Below, one piece after another: positions 44,278-53,691 of a stretch of 64,000 bases of DNA. The stretch is taken from contig NZ_JACJON010000067.1 of NCBI RefSeq assembly GCF_014695585.1, positions 310,001 to 374,000 on the forward strand, read 5' to 3'. Position 1 is the stretch's first letter. The number at the start of each line of letters is the position of its first letter. The notes under the pieces are model-generated. The model was given only the letters and a program-made list of their open reading frames with translations, did not search any database and was not told the origin of the DNA. The position numbers were made by a program, and so were the translations under genes. The stretch is from Microcoleus sp. FACHB-831. GTDB lineage: Bacteria > Cyanobacteriota > Cyanobacteriia > Cyanobacteriales > FACHB-T130.

Positions 44278-45207
44278 GTGTTTTTCAGCGTTGTCATTCC
44301 AACTTATAATCGCAAGCCGATTCTAGAGAAATGCCTCAGAGCAATAGAAAATCAGCATTTTACTGATGGTAGTGTTGTCGCTGGCTATGAAGTTGTCCTC
44401 GTGGATGATGGTTCGACGGATGGCACATTGGAATGGTTAGAGGAACACAAAAGTGAGTTTCCCCACGTGCGATCGCTTTGCCAAAATCACCAAGGGCCAG
44501 CCGCAGCGCGTAATCTAGGAGTAGAACAAGCGAAGGGTGACTATATCGTTTTTATTGATAGCGATTTAGTCGTTACTTCTCATTTCCTGCAAGCTCATGC
44601 TGATGCGTTGGTTCAAGCTGAGAGCGATCGCGTGTTTACTTATGGCTGGGTTATTAATACCAATAATTTCGATAACCCAACATCAGAACCTTACAAAATA
44701 ACCGATTTTTCAGCAGCTTATTTTGCTACGGGAAATGTCGCGATCGCCCGCCAATGGTTAGAAAAAGCTGGACTATTCGACACCCGCTTTCAACTCTACG
44801 GCTGGGAAGATTTAGAACTAGGTGTCAGGCTCAAAGAATTAGGCTTAAAACTGATTAAATGTCCAGCAGCAGTTGGCTATCACTGGCATCCACCCTTTGC
44901 CTTAGACCAAATTCCCCCAATGATAGACAGAGAAATTCAACGGGGACGCATGGGTGTTTTGTTTTATGAAAAACACCCCACTTGGGACGTGCGAATGATG
45001 ATCCAAATGACTTTGCTGCACCGTATCCTCTGGGGATTACTATCTCTAGGCGGGACTCTTAACGAGCGCACTATGGCTCCTTTCTTGCAATGGCTAATTA
45101 ATCAAGGTAAGCCACAATTAGCCTTAGAAATTGCCAGAATTTTCCTTAACTGGTATAACGTTAAAGGCGTTTACGCTGCTTACTATGATGCGCGGCAGAA
45201 AGCCTAA
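44278..45207 (+). CDS. glycosyltransferase family 2
   Basis: 309 residues from GTG 44278. GT-A fold motifs: FFSVVIPTYNRKPILEKCLRAIE, EVVLVDDGSTDGT, GPAAARNLGVEQAKGDYIVFIDSDLV (DxD-type metal site), and LYGWEDLELGVRLKELGLKL (the acceptor-side ED motif). It transfers a sugar from a nucleotide sugar to an unknown acceptor, probably in surface polysaccharide synthesis. No membrane helix. Confidence 0.9.
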   Translation: MFFSVVIPTYNRKPILEKCLRAIENQHFTDGSVVAGYEVVLVDDGSTDGTLEWLEEHKSEFPHVRSLCQNHQGPAAARNLGVEQAKGDYIVFIDSDLVVTSHFLQAHADALVQAESDRVFTYGWVINTNNFDNPTSEPYKITDFSAAYFATGNVAIARQWLEKAGLFDTRFQLYGWEDLELGVRLKELGLKLIKCPAAVGYHWHPPFALDQIPPMIDREIQRGRMGVLFYEKHPTWDVRMMIQMTLLHRILWGLLSLGGTLNERTMAPFLQWLINQGKPQLALEIARIFLNWYNVKGVYAAYYDARQKA

Positions 45208-45475
45208 CCCATATGCAGTGTTACCCAAGGCTTTAGTATTGATTTTTAAGCACATTTGAGATTGGTTTTCTATTGCTTGGTAGCGTTGCTAACTTGCTGC
45301 GATCGCGACTACAGCCTTAAAACCCCTGGAGCGATCTCCGGCAAAATTTATTTCAAAAGTAGCGATAGCCGTGCTACCCTAGAAGGGTTGTCTAAATTCC
45401 GCACATTCAGGGTTTCGGGTGTTTCTTAAAGAAATACGCCTGGATGGAGGATTAACCCGAAAGGAGTTCAAAAAT

Positions 45476-46270
45476 ATGCCAGTTGTTTCATTGGCTCAAA
45501 TGATGGAGTCAGGCGTTCACTTCGGGCACCAAACCCGTCGGTGGAACCCGAAGATGGATCAGTATATTTTCACCGCCCGCAACGGCGTCCACATCATTGA
45601 CTTGGTGCAAACAGCACAGTTAATGGAAGACGCATACGCCTATATGCGTACAGCATCCGAGCAGGGCAAGAAATTTTTATTCATCGGCACCAAGCGGCAA
45701 GCAGCAGGAATTGTTGCTCAAGAAGCCGTCCGTTGTGGCTCCTATTTCATCAACCAACGCTGGCTGGGGGGAATGCTCACCAACTGGGCGACCATTAAAA
45801 CCCGTGTAGAAAGGTTGAAAGAATTGGAGCGTCGCGAAGAAAGCGGTGCGTTGGATTTGTTGCCCAAAAAAGAAGCATCCGTCCTGCGCCGCGAAATGAC
45901 AAAACTCCAGAAATACCTGGGCGGCATTAAGCTGATGCGGAAAGTTCCCGACATTGTGGTGATTGTAGACCAGCGCCGGGAATATAACGCAGTTCAAGAA
46001 TGCCAAAAATTGGGAATTCCTATCGTATCGCTGCTAGATACAAACTGCGATCCCGATGTGGTTGATATCCCCATTCCAGCTAACGACGATGCTATTCGGT
46101 CGATTAAGCTAATAGTGGGTAAATTGGCAGACGCCATTTATGAAGGTCGTCACGGTCAACTGGAAGCTGAAGAAGAATACGAAGATTACGAAGGCGCTGA
46201 AGACGAACTCGACTATGAAGAAGAAGAATTCATAGCCGAAAATAATGACGAGGAAACCGAAGAGTCATAA
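45476..46270 (+). CDS. rpsB: 30S ribosomal protein S2
   Basis: 264 residues from ATG 45476, preceded by AAGGAG; the frame is open further upstream, but [27 protein letters not shown] is the conserved S2 start. Conserved blocks: [46 protein letters not shown] and [15 protein letters not shown]. The C-terminal ~40 residues are strongly acidic ([23 protein letters not shown]), an extension found in cyanobacteria. First gene of the rpsB-tsf operon. Confidence 0.97.
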   Translation: MPVVSLAQMMESGVHFGHQTRRWNPKMDQYIFTARNGVHIIDLVQTAQLMEDAYAYMRTASEQGKKFLFIGTKRQAAGIVAQEAVRCGSYFINQRWLGGMLTNWATIKTRVERLKELERREESGALDLLPKKEASVLRREMTKLQKYLGGIKLMRKVPDIVVIVDQRREYNAVQECQKLGIPIVSLLDTNCDPDVVDIPIPANDDAIRSIKLIVGKLADAIYEGRHGQLEAEEEYEDYEGAEDELDYEEEEFIAENNDEETEES

Positions 46271-46312
46271 GCGCGATCGCAAAGTGTTGATAAAGTAGGG
46301 ATGAGAGACAAC

Positions 46313-46975
46313 ATGGCGGAAATATCTGCACAGACTGTTAAAGAGCTGCGCGACAAAACAGGCGCTGGCATGATGGACTGCAAAAAAGCTCTGAAAGAAA
46401 CCAGCGGCGATATAACCAAAGCTATGGAATGGCTGCGGCAAAAAGGGCTGGCTAAAGCTGGTAACAAAGAAGGAAACGTAACCGCCGAAGGACTTGTAGG
46501 TAGCTACATCCACACAGGCGGTCGCGTTGGCGTCTTGGTTGAAGTAAACTGCCAGACAGACTTTGTTGCCCGTAACGAAGCTTTCCAAGGCTTGGTGCGG
46601 AACATCGCGATGCAAATTGCGGCTTGCCCTAACGTCGAGTACGTTAAAGTAGACGACATCCCTGCTGATATCGTTGCCAAGGAAAAAGAAATCGAAATGG
46701 GCAAGGATGATTTGGCCAATAAGCCAGATAACATCAAAGAAAAGATCGTTCAGGGCCGGATTGAAAAACGCCTGAAAGAAATGACTTTGTTGGATCAGCC
46801 CTACATTAAGGATCAAAGTATCAACGTCGAAGAGTTGGTTAAGCAAAATGTTGCTACTTTAGGTGAAAACATCCAAGTCCGTCGCTTTGTACGGTTCGTA
46901 CTCGGCGAAGGGATCGAAAAGAAAGAAAGCAATTTTGCTGAAGAAGTTGCAGCTCAAATTGGCGGCAATAAGTAA
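46313..46975 (+). CDS. tsf: elongation factor Ts
   Basis: 220 residues from ATG 46313 ([27 protein letters not shown], the standard EF-Ts start; an ATG 12 bases earlier is less likely). The [16 protein letters not shown] domain and the [13 protein letters not shown] core of the dimerisation domain are intact. It exchanges GDP for GTP on EF-Tu. It lies 42 bases after rpsB and is followed by a strong terminator. Confidence 0.97.
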   Translation: MAEISAQTVKELRDKTGAGMMDCKKALKETSGDITKAMEWLRQKGLAKAGNKEGNVTAEGLVGSYIHTGGRVGVLVEVNCQTDFVARNEAFQGLVRNIAMQIAACPNVEYVKVDDIPADIVAKEKEIEMGKDDLANKPDNIKEKIVQGRIEKRLKEMTLLDQPYIKDQSINVEELVKQNVATLGENIQVRRFVRFVLGEGIEKKESNFAEEVAAQIGGNK

Positions 46976-47004
46976 TAGTTGACTGGGCAATATTGAGCGT
47001 TCAT

Positions 47005-47036
47005 AAACCCGTTTTATTAAATAAAACGGGTTTTTT
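47005..47036 (+). terminator. Rho-independent terminator of rpsB-tsf
   Basis: AAACCCGTTTTAT (47005-47017) pairs perfectly with ATAAAACGGGTTT (47021-47033) around a 3-base loop, and a T-run follows (47031-47036). It lies 30 bases after tsf. Confidence 0.95.
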
Positions 47037-47195
47037 AAATTCATTTGCTTGGCGCGGGAAAATCATTGCCAATCGTCTAGTTAACTAGGAACGCTCGAAG
47101 AAGGTGGGCACTGCCTAACCTACCTGACTTTTAGGTATCGTTTAATATAGGTACATCTGTACTACCGTAACGTAGCTCGACAGCAGTAGAAAGTT

Positions 47196-47951
47196 ATGGC
47201 GAGAGCAATTGAGTTGATAGAGCGGGATATTGCAGCGCTAGAGGAAGCGATCGCAACGCTGACATCTGAATTTCAGCAAACCTACGAGCGTTACCTCAAC
47301 GCACTAGGACAAGCTGTGCTACAGCAGTTAATCCTAGCCAGCTATCATGTTTGCACCCAAGGTTATCCCGACACTTTCTTAAGCTTCTCCTTTCAAGAAC
47401 GGCAAGAATTGCAGCAAAGTCTGCGCGAGTTGGGTTCATACGCTCGTCAACAGTTGCTTTCACACATTCAATTACCATTGCCTACAGAGAATCCCACCAC
47501 AAAGTTAAATCCAGAGGATTTGGCAACTTGGCAGGAACAGTTGGAAAAAGCCATTAATCAAACCTTGCCAACGATATCTCGCGAAACAAACCGACTTTTA
47601 CAAGAAAAAGGTATTTTACCCAAAAAATTGCCCGAAGCCGTACTCGAAGTAGCGGCGAAAGCCGACCCCGCTACAGAGGTCGTGGGTGGGCCGCCCAATC
47701 TTTTAAACTTGTTGATTGAAGCAGAAAATTCGCCAGAAAAGGAAAACTCAGAGGTGACGCATATAGTTGCCGTTAATCTGCGGTTGTTGGAGATTGAGTT
47801 TGCAGACCAGGCGGTGATGGCTGGGCGCAACCAGTTGCGAAACCTTGTCGCAAGGTTAAGCACGTTTAGGCGCGAGTACCGCAAAAAACACCGTGAAAGA
47901 GCGATCGCCCTCGCCGAAGCAGCTTGGCGTGCCAGTTGGTATGAAGAATAA
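47196..47951 (+). CDS. conserved cyanobacterial hypothetical protein upstream of recG
   Basis: 251 residues, largely helical with predicted coiled-coil at the start (ARAIELIERDIAALEEAIATLTSEFQQTYERYLNALGQAV). The middle is acidic and variable; the C-terminus ends VNLRLLEIEFADQAVMAGRNQLRNLVARLSTFRREYRKKHRERAIALAEAAWRASWYEE. No enzyme motif. The gap to recG is 115 bases on the same strand, a neighbourhood I recall from related genomes. Confidence 0.75.
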   Translation: MARAIELIERDIAALEEAIATLTSEFQQTYERYLNALGQAVLQQLILASYHVCTQGYPDTFLSFSFQERQELQQSLRELGSYARQQLLSHIQLPLPTENPTTKLNPEDLATWQEQLEKAINQTLPTISRETNRLLQEKGILPKKLPEAVLEVAAKADPATEVVGGPPNLLNLLIEAENSPEKENSEVTHIVAVNLRLLEIEFADQAVMAGRNQLRNLVARLSTFRREYRKKHRERAIALAEAAWRASWYEE

Positions 47952-48066
47952 GGCAAAAGGAAAAATTGGGGATTGGGAAAAAGAGTTTTGAGTTGAATTC
48001 TTTAATTGAGAACTCAGAACTATTCCCAGCCTCTTTTTACTGTTTACTTTCTGTAGGGGAAACACA

Positions 48067-50577
48067 GTGCAAACAGAATTACCAGATTGGGCGCGATTAA
48101 ACAAAGCCTTTGCTGTCGAAACAGAACGCGGCTTCATTGACCTGCAAGGGAAACAATACCGCTTCAGTGAGTTTCTCTGTCTGGAGTTCGGCAAACCTCC
48201 AACTACCCTACCGCTAAAGTTGCGACGCCAGTGGCAGCAGATGGCTGTCCAGTTTTCCCGTTATGCGAATCTGACGCTAGAAGAACGGCAGTACCTGCTA
48301 GCAGAAGCCCGCCAGTTTCTCGACCAGCAGAAACAGCTCCTGGAATCAGGGGATTACGACAGCAAAGACGCACGAAGGGGGGATAACGCAACTACAGCAG
48401 AACAGAAAACTAGGAAACCCCCAACCAACAAAATAAAAACTCCAAAAACCGCGCCTTTGGGTGAATTTAACGTTGCTAGTATTTCCCTTGACCAGCAACT
48501 TAGTAGTTTGCCAGATGTGGGGCCGAGAAAGGGCGATTCTTTAGCCAAGCTAGGTCTTTCGACAGTTAAGGATCTTCTGTTTTACTATCCCCGCGACCAC
48601 ATTGATTATGCCCGTCAGGTAAGTATCGCCAACCTCATACCCGGTGAGACAGTTACTTTAATAGGAACTATCAAACGCTGTAATTGTTTTAGCAGTCCGA
48701 AAAACAATAAATTAACAATATTACAAGTAGTGCTAAAAGACGGCCCCGATCAAATTTCCCTCAGCCGATTTTTTGCAGGAAATTACTCTCGCGGCTGGCA
48801 GGAAGTTTTAAAGCGACGCTATGTACAGGGCGCAGTCGTAGCGGCTTCTGGGTTAGTTAAAGAAAGCAAATATGGTCTGACTCTAGACAACCCAGAACTA
48901 GAAGTTTTGGCAAATCCAGGAGATGCGATCGATTCTTTAACCATCGGTCGGGTAGTGCCGATTTATCCGCTAACGGAGGGGGTGGCGGCGGATATGGTGA
49001 GGAAGGCAGTTATTGCGGCGCTACCAGCCGCGAAAAAGCTAAAAGACCCGCTGCCAGCTCCATTGCGAGACAAGTATGAGTTAATGGAGTTGAAGGATGC
49101 GATCGCTAACATCCACTTCCCCGCCGATAGCGCTGCCAAAGAAGTCGCCCGTCGCCGCCTAGTCTTCGATGAATTCTTCTACCTCCAGCTAGGATTCCTC
49201 AAGCGTCGCCAAACTTTACGCCAAGCACAAGCTAGCGCAATATTAGCCCCCAAAGGCAAACTCATCGAGCAGTTTAACCAAGTATTGCCCTTTAAGCTAA
49301 CTAACGCCCAGCAACGAGTAATTAACGACATCCTCAACGACTTGCAAAAGCCAGAAGCAATGAACCGCTTAGTTCAAGGCGATGTCGGCTCAGGTAAAAC
49401 AGTAGTAGCCGTCGTTGCCATACTCGCCGCAATTCAAGCTGGCTACCAAGCAGCGCTTATGGCTCCCACAGAAGTTCTGGCAGAACAGCACTATCGCAAA
49501 TTGGTCAGTTGGTTCAACCTCCTGCATCTGCCCGTCGAACTGCTCACAGGTTCCACCAAAACCGCCAAGCGCCGCGAAATCCACTCCCAGTTGGAAACCG
49601 GAGAATTGCCCCTCCTAGTGGGTACTCATGCCTTGATTCAAGAAAAAGTGAATTTTCAGCGGCTGGGTTTGGTAGTAATTGACGAGCAGCATAGATTTGG
49701 CGTACAGCAGCGGGCACTATTGCAGCGAAAAGGCGAACAACCCCACGTGCTAACAATGACAGCCACTCCTATCCCCCGCACCCTAGCGTTGACATTGCAC
49801 GGGGATTTGGAAGTTAGCCAGATTGATGAAATGCCCCCAGGTAGACAAGCAATTCAGACGACAGCGCTGACGGGGAGGGAACGCACTCATGCTTATGACC
49901 TCATCCGCCGCGAAATTGCTCAAGGGCGTCAAGCTTATATAGTTTTCCCTTTAGTTGAAGAGTCAGAAAAGCTGGATGTTCGAGCCGCTGTTGAAGAGCA
50001 TCAACAGTTGCAGGAGAGCATTTTTCCTGAGTTTAAAGTGGGGTTGCTGCACGGTCGCATGAGTTCAGCAGAAAAAGAGGAAGCGATTAATCTATTCCGC
50101 GATAACAACACGCAAATCCTCGTTTCTACAACTGTAATTGAAGTGGGCGTGGATGTACCGAATGCGACAGTAATGATGATTGAGAATGCAGAGAGGTTTG
50201 GTTTATCGCAACTCCACCAATTACGCGGTCGTGTTGGTCGTGGTGCAGCGCAATCTTTTTGTTTGCTTATGAGCAGTTCTAAAACAGCCGATGCTCGTCA
50301 GCGCTTGAATGTGTTGGAACAATCGCAGGATGGCTTTTTTATTGCAGAGATGGATATGCGTTTGCGCGGGCCAGGTCAAGTGCTGGGAACTCGTCAATCT
50401 GGGGTGCCAGATTTTGCCTTAGCGAGTTTGGTAGAGGATGGAGAGGTTTTAATATTAGCGCGAGAGGCAGCGGAAAAGGTGATTATGAGGGATGAAACTT
50501 TGCAAAGTTGGCCGTTGTTGAAGGACGAGTTGAAATATCGATATGAGCGGCTGATGGGTGGGGCGATTTTGACGTGA
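48067..50577 (+). CDS. recG: ATP-dependent DNA helicase RecG
   Basis: 836 residues from GTG 48067 (GGGGAAAC upstream). The N-terminal ~130 residues are a cyanobacterial extension; the wedge/OB domain follows (VGPRKGDSLAKLGLSTVKDLLFYYPRDHIDY). Helicase motifs: GDVGSGKTVVAVVAILAAI (Walker A), DEQHRFGVQQR, TATPIPRTLALTLHGDL, STTVIEVGVDVPNATVM and QLHQLRGRVGRG. It remodels stalled replication forks and Holliday junctions. Confidence 0.96.
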   Translation: MQTELPDWARLNKAFAVETERGFIDLQGKQYRFSEFLCLEFGKPPTTLPLKLRRQWQQMAVQFSRYANLTLEERQYLLAEARQFLDQQKQLLESGDYDSKDARRGDNATTAEQKTRKPPTNKIKTPKTAPLGEFNVASISLDQQLSSLPDVGPRKGDSLAKLGLSTVKDLLFYYPRDHIDYARQVSIANLIPGETVTLIGTIKRCNCFSSPKNNKLTILQVVLKDGPDQISLSRFFAGNYSRGWQEVLKRRYVQGAVVAASGLVKESKYGLTLDNPELEVLANPGDAIDSLTIGRVVPIYPLTEGVAADMVRKAVIAALPAAKKLKDPLPAPLRDKYELMELKDAIANIHFPADSAAKEVARRRLVFDEFFYLQLGFLKRRQTLRQAQASAILAPKGKLIEQFNQVLPFKLTNAQQRVINDILNDLQKPEAMNRLVQGDVGSGKTVVAVVAILAAIQAGYQAALMAPTEVLAEQHYRKLVSWFNLLHLPVELLTGSTKTAKRREIHSQLETGELPLLVGTHALIQEKVNFQRLGLVVIDEQHRFGVQQRALLQRKGEQPHVLTMTATPIPRTLALTLHGDLEVSQIDEMPPGRQAIQTTALTGRERTHAYDLIRREIAQGRQAYIVFPLVEESEKLDVRAAVEEHQQLQESIFPEFKVGLLHGRMSSAEKEEAINLFRDNNTQILVSTTVIEVGVDVPNATVMMIENAERFGLSQLHQLRGRVGRGAAQSFCLLMSSSKTADARQRLNVLEQSQDGFFIAEMDMRLRGPGQVLGTRQSGVPDFALASLVEDGEVLILAREAAEKVIMRDETLQSWPLLKDELKYRYERLMGGAILT

Positions 50578-50585
50578 TGATTGCA

Positions 50586-50635
50586 AAACAAGCGATCGCT
50601 TGTTTAATGCATAAAACGCACCTATAGAATAGGTG
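50586..50635. repeat. HIP1-centred palindrome and adjacent hairpin after recG
   Basis: A 20-bp perfect palindrome is centred on GCGATCGC at 50586-50605, with AAACAA/TTGTTT flanks. A second hairpin, CACCTAT/ATAGGTG, lies at 50619-50635. Either may help end the recG transcript. Confidence 0.6.
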
Positions 50636-50825
50636 TATTATTTCCTGGTTTGTTTAAATTATTTTGATTAACTGGTTGTACTACAGCTTTGAGTGTGGCT
50701 TCCGATCTGTTTACCAATGACCCTAGCTGAGACAAGCAATAGCTGGGGATAAAACTAGGGAGCGATCGCTCTTCTATTTAAATTATTAGTAATAGTTGGC
50801 GATCGCTGCAATTGTCCTTAATGTA

Positions 50826-51179
50826 TCATTCCACACCAAATATTTCGGCGATTTGCGGTAAAACCTGATTAAACGATGTAATCAGCGTAGTCGTCTTGGG
50901 TAACTCTGCGATCGTACTTCTCAAAGCTTCAATAGCCGTCTGTGCTTGCTTTTGATTTTCCCCTACTTGAGCGTTCTTCCCCGTTTCGGCTAAAACCTGC
51001 ACTTGCTTTAGTGCAGAGGCTTTATCCTCTGGTTGCAAGCTATCGTCAGCTTGAATTACTGTTTGCAATTGGGCGAGCAATTCCTTAATTCCAGGTAAAC
51101 CCCCTTGATTAGACTCTGGTAACTCATTAACAGCATTCGTCACTTTTTGGTTGATGGTATCGATGTTATTTTCAGCCAT
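50826..51179 (-). CDS. stand-alone cyanobacterial helical domain protein
   Basis: 117 residues, all helical: GIKELLAQLQTVIQADDSLQPEDKASALKQVQVLAETGKNAQ, then QTAIEALRSTIAELPKTTTLITSFNQVLPQIAEIFGVE. I recognise the pattern as the C-terminal domain often attached to pentapeptide-repeat and effector-type proteins of filamentous cyanobacteria. Here it is alone, without the usual partner domains. Function unknown; a protein-interaction module is the likely role. Confidence 0.6.
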   Translation of the reverse strand: MAENNIDTINQKVTNAVNELPESNQGGLPGIKELLAQLQTVIQADDSLQPEDKASALKQVQVLAETGKNAQVGENQKQAQTAIEALRSTIAELPKTTTLITSFNQVLPQIAEIFGVE

Positions 51180-51539
51180 TAGTTATCCTTGATGTTGATA
51201 GCTTATTGGATAACAACCAGGTTACTTGAACATCGCTAGTGTGGAAACCCTCAAAAGTTGATTTATATTGGCCTGGGAGTAAGAGTATTATTAAAAACAG
51301 ATGCTCGGGAAAGATTTTGTTTGCAGAATTAAGACAAGCGATCGCTACATATCCTTTCTTATTTGTCGGCAATTCATATTCAAGTATTAAAAGCGCGGCA
51401 AGGATTAAAATTTAACTTAAAAACCGGATAATCGAGTTGCACCGCTTTTCAAAATCAGTCCTACAAGGTACTGGTTTTGAAGTAGAAATTAATAGCAATT
51501 TTCCGGGATTTTATTTGAGGCGGAGTGGTATAGCGATCG
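51180..51539. other. gene-free spacer, possible gene fragment
   Basis: 360 bases without a full gene. On the plus strand, about 51316-51414 encodes FAELRQAIATYPFLFVGNSY-like residues ending at a stop, which looks like a fragment of a former protein. Otherwise AT-rich with one HIP1 site. Confidence 0.35.
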
Positions 51540-52220
51540 CTACCCCCGTCTGCCATCTTTAACTTTTGGCTTAACGGCTCTAGACTCAATAGTAAACTTA
51601 GGGATTTCCCCCAGTTCATCTTCCTCTAAACTGTATTGTTCGCACACTAAACTAAGTCTTTCACCCGAACTTTTGACTTGATTTACCGAATGAGTCAAAT
51701 CGCCTTGAAAGTAAACCAACGTGTTAGCCGCAGGCTGAATTTGGCCAACTTTCTTTTTATTACATTGCAGCACTAATTCTCCTCCAACTAAACCATCCGG
51801 TACTTGCACATAAAGCACGCTGACTACAACTGGAGGCTCAATTGTCTTGCAGTACGATCGCAGACTGCGATCTATATGCGGATCTACGCGGGAGCCATCC
51901 TTTAGCAATAATGGATTGAGGTAAAAAGCATTGCAGCTTGGCTGTAAAGCCGTGCGAAGATAAGGTTTGAAGAAGGGAAAGCGTCTTTCCACTTCCCCCA
52001 AGCCCTCGCGCTGGAATACGACGGAAAATCCCTTAGTTCCTATAAAGTCGCGGTTTAGGTTGTTGACGGCGAAATAAGAGCAAGCGCGGATTTCTCCCTG
52101 CAAGTCACTGAGGTAGTCCGGCTCAAAAACATTGTGTGAGGTGCGATAGTAGCTCAAGGAAATCTGCTGTGTAAAAGTTAATTCTATAGTTTCAATCCCT
52201 ATTAGGGATTTTGACGGCAC
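51540..52220 (-). CDS. 2OG-Fe(II) oxygenase family protein
   Basis: 226 residues from ATG 52220. The HxD of the iron triad is in DGSRVDPHIDRSLRSY and the distal His and Arg in LVYFQGDLTHSVNQVKSSGERLSLVCEQY. The conserved part seems to begin at SYYRTSHNVFEPDYLSDL, so the true start may be TTG 52157; the first ~21 residues are coded by and next to a CRISPR-repeat-like hairpin. Neither start has a good ribosome binding site. Such enzymes hydroxylate or oxidise a substrate using 2-oxoglutarate; substrate unknown. Confidence 0.78.
   Translation of the reverse strand: MPSKSLIGIETIELTFTQQISLSYYRTSHNVFEPDYLSDLQGEIRACSYFAVNNLNRDFIGTKGFSVVFQREGLGEVERRFPFFKPYLRTALQPSCNAFYLNPLLLKDGSRVDPHIDRSLRSYCKTIEPPVVVSVLYVQVPDGLVGGELVLQCNKKKVGQIQPAANTLVYFQGDLTHSVNQVKSSGERLSLVCEQYSLEEDELGEIPKFTIESRAVKPKVKDGRRG
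52189..52215. repeat. orphan CRISPR-repeat-like sequence
   Basis: GTTTCAATCCCTATTAGGGA (52189-52208) followed by TTTTGAC: the GTTTCAATCCCT.AT.AGGGAT core of many cyanobacterial CRISPR repeats. Only one copy is present and no array follows. It overlaps the proposed ATG region of the 2OG oxygenase. Confidence 0.55.
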
Positions 52221-52461
52221 CCAGCTTAAATTTTAAACCGACCAGGCGGATGGGTCTATTGATGAACCACACATTTTAAGCTTTAGCGATCGCTCTATAC
52301 CATACTATATGCTACATCTTCAACCGTATTAATGCTGGTAAGTATTAATAAGATATCCACCTCTCTACTCTTGACTAATAAGCCTTTTTGCCTGTTATTG
52401 CACGAAATCGCAGGTTGTAGAATAATGCCTTTGACTACATTCAGGTAAAATCGAGAACTTC

Positions 52462-53529
52462 GTGCAAACTAGCCCTGTAAAGTTAAGCTATCCAGCAGAA
52501 TTGGCAGAACCGCCATTTACCCTCGCGCAAATAAAGGCGGCCATTCCTGCGTCTTGCTTTGAACCCTCCGTCTGGAAATCGTTATCCTACTTTTTCCTGG
52601 ATGTCTCTGTCATCAGCATCCTTTACGCGGCTGCGTACTACCTAAATTCTTGGTTTTTCTGGCCAATTTTCTGGCTGATGCAAGGGACGATGTTCTGGGC
52701 TTTGTTTGTCGTAGGACACGATTGCGGTCACGGTTCTTTTTCTAAAAAGAAATGGCTGAATGATTTGATCGGGCATCTGTCTCATACGCCCATACTCGTT
52801 CCCTATCATGGCTGGCGCATCAGCCATAGAACCCACCACCAAAATACTGGAAATATAGATACCGATGAAAGTTGGTATCCCGTCACCGAGTCCAAATATA
52901 AGCAGATGGCTTGGTGGGAAAAGTACCTCCGCTTCGATCTAGCGCTGCTGTTTGTCTATCCGCTGTACCTATTTAAACGTTCTCCTGAAAGACCGGGTGG
53001 ATCTCACTTTCACCCCGGTAGCCCGCTTTTTAAGCCATCGGAAAAATGGGATGTGCTAACCAGCACTGCTTGTTTGACTTTGATGATAGGCTTGCTAGGT
53101 TTCCTGACCTATGAATGGGGGTGGATGTGGCTAGTTAAATATTATCTAGGGCCATACGTTGTTTTTGTTGTCTGGCTTGACTTAGTAACATTTCTGCACC
53201 ACACCGACCCAGAAATACCTTGGTATCGCGGCAAAGATTGGTATTTTCTCAAAGGTGCTTTGTCTACGATTGACCACGATTATGGGTTTATTAATAACAT
53301 CCACCACAACATTGGAACCCATGTGGCTCACCACATATTTCTGAATATGCCTCACTACCATTTGAAGACTGCAACTGAGGCAATAAAACCAATTTTGGGA
53401 GACTATTACCGTAAATCGGAGCGGTCAGTTTTCTCAGCCTTTCTGCGCTCGTACAAAACCTGTCATTTTGTCAAGGATACTGGCTCTAAGGTTTACTACA
53501 CACCAAAATCCGAGTTGGAAAAAGGCTAA
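52462..53529 (+). CDS. desB: omega-3 acyl-lipid desaturase DesB
   Basis: 355 residues from GTG 52462. The three histidine clusters of membrane fatty-acid desaturases are present: VVGHDCGHGSFS (~90), ISHRTHHQNTGN (~122) and THVAHHIFLNMPHYH (~293). The sequence style (CFEPSVWKSLSYFFLDV, WKSL) matches DesB/Delta15 enzymes rather than DesA or DesC. It introduces the omega-3 double bond into membrane lipids; such genes are usually cold-induced. A hairpin follows. Confidence 0.9.
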   Translation: MQTSPVKLSYPAELAEPPFTLAQIKAAIPASCFEPSVWKSLSYFFLDVSVISILYAAAYYLNSWFFWPIFWLMQGTMFWALFVVGHDCGHGSFSKKKWLNDLIGHLSHTPILVPYHGWRISHRTHHQNTGNIDTDESWYPVTESKYKQMAWWEKYLRFDLALLFVYPLYLFKRSPERPGGSHFHPGSPLFKPSEKWDVLTSTACLTLMIGLLGFLTYEWGWMWLVKYYLGPYVVFVVWLDLVTFLHHTDPEIPWYRGKDWYFLKGALSTIDHDYGFINNIHHNIGTHVAHHIFLNMPHYHLKTATEAIKPILGDYYRKSERSVFSAFLRSYKTCHFVKDTGSKVYYTPKSELEKG

Positions 53530-53558
53530 TACTTAATAGTTTTAGGCGGGTTGTAGAT

Positions 53559-53589
53559 AGTAGGGTGGGCAATTATTGCCCACCCTACT
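53559..53589. terminator. 14-bp hairpin after desB
   Basis: AGTAGGGTGGGCAA (53559-53572) pairs with TTGCCCACCCTACT (53576-53589) around TTA. It is related to the AGGGTG repeat family also seen near 3635 and at 61438-61475. It likely ends the desB transcript, or it is a dispersed palindrome. Confidence 0.6.
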
Positions 53590-53691
53590 TGTTTATTGCT
53601 GGGTGCGTGGGACTACGCGGTAGGCTTCTCACCGAAGCGCTTCGCCAGATTGTAAACTTGTGTTAAGTTCAAGTTTTCAGTTTGCACTATC

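Noticed and set aside
52189-52215. CRISPR array
   Set aside because: Only one repeat-like unit, no spacers and no second copy within the following few hundred bases.
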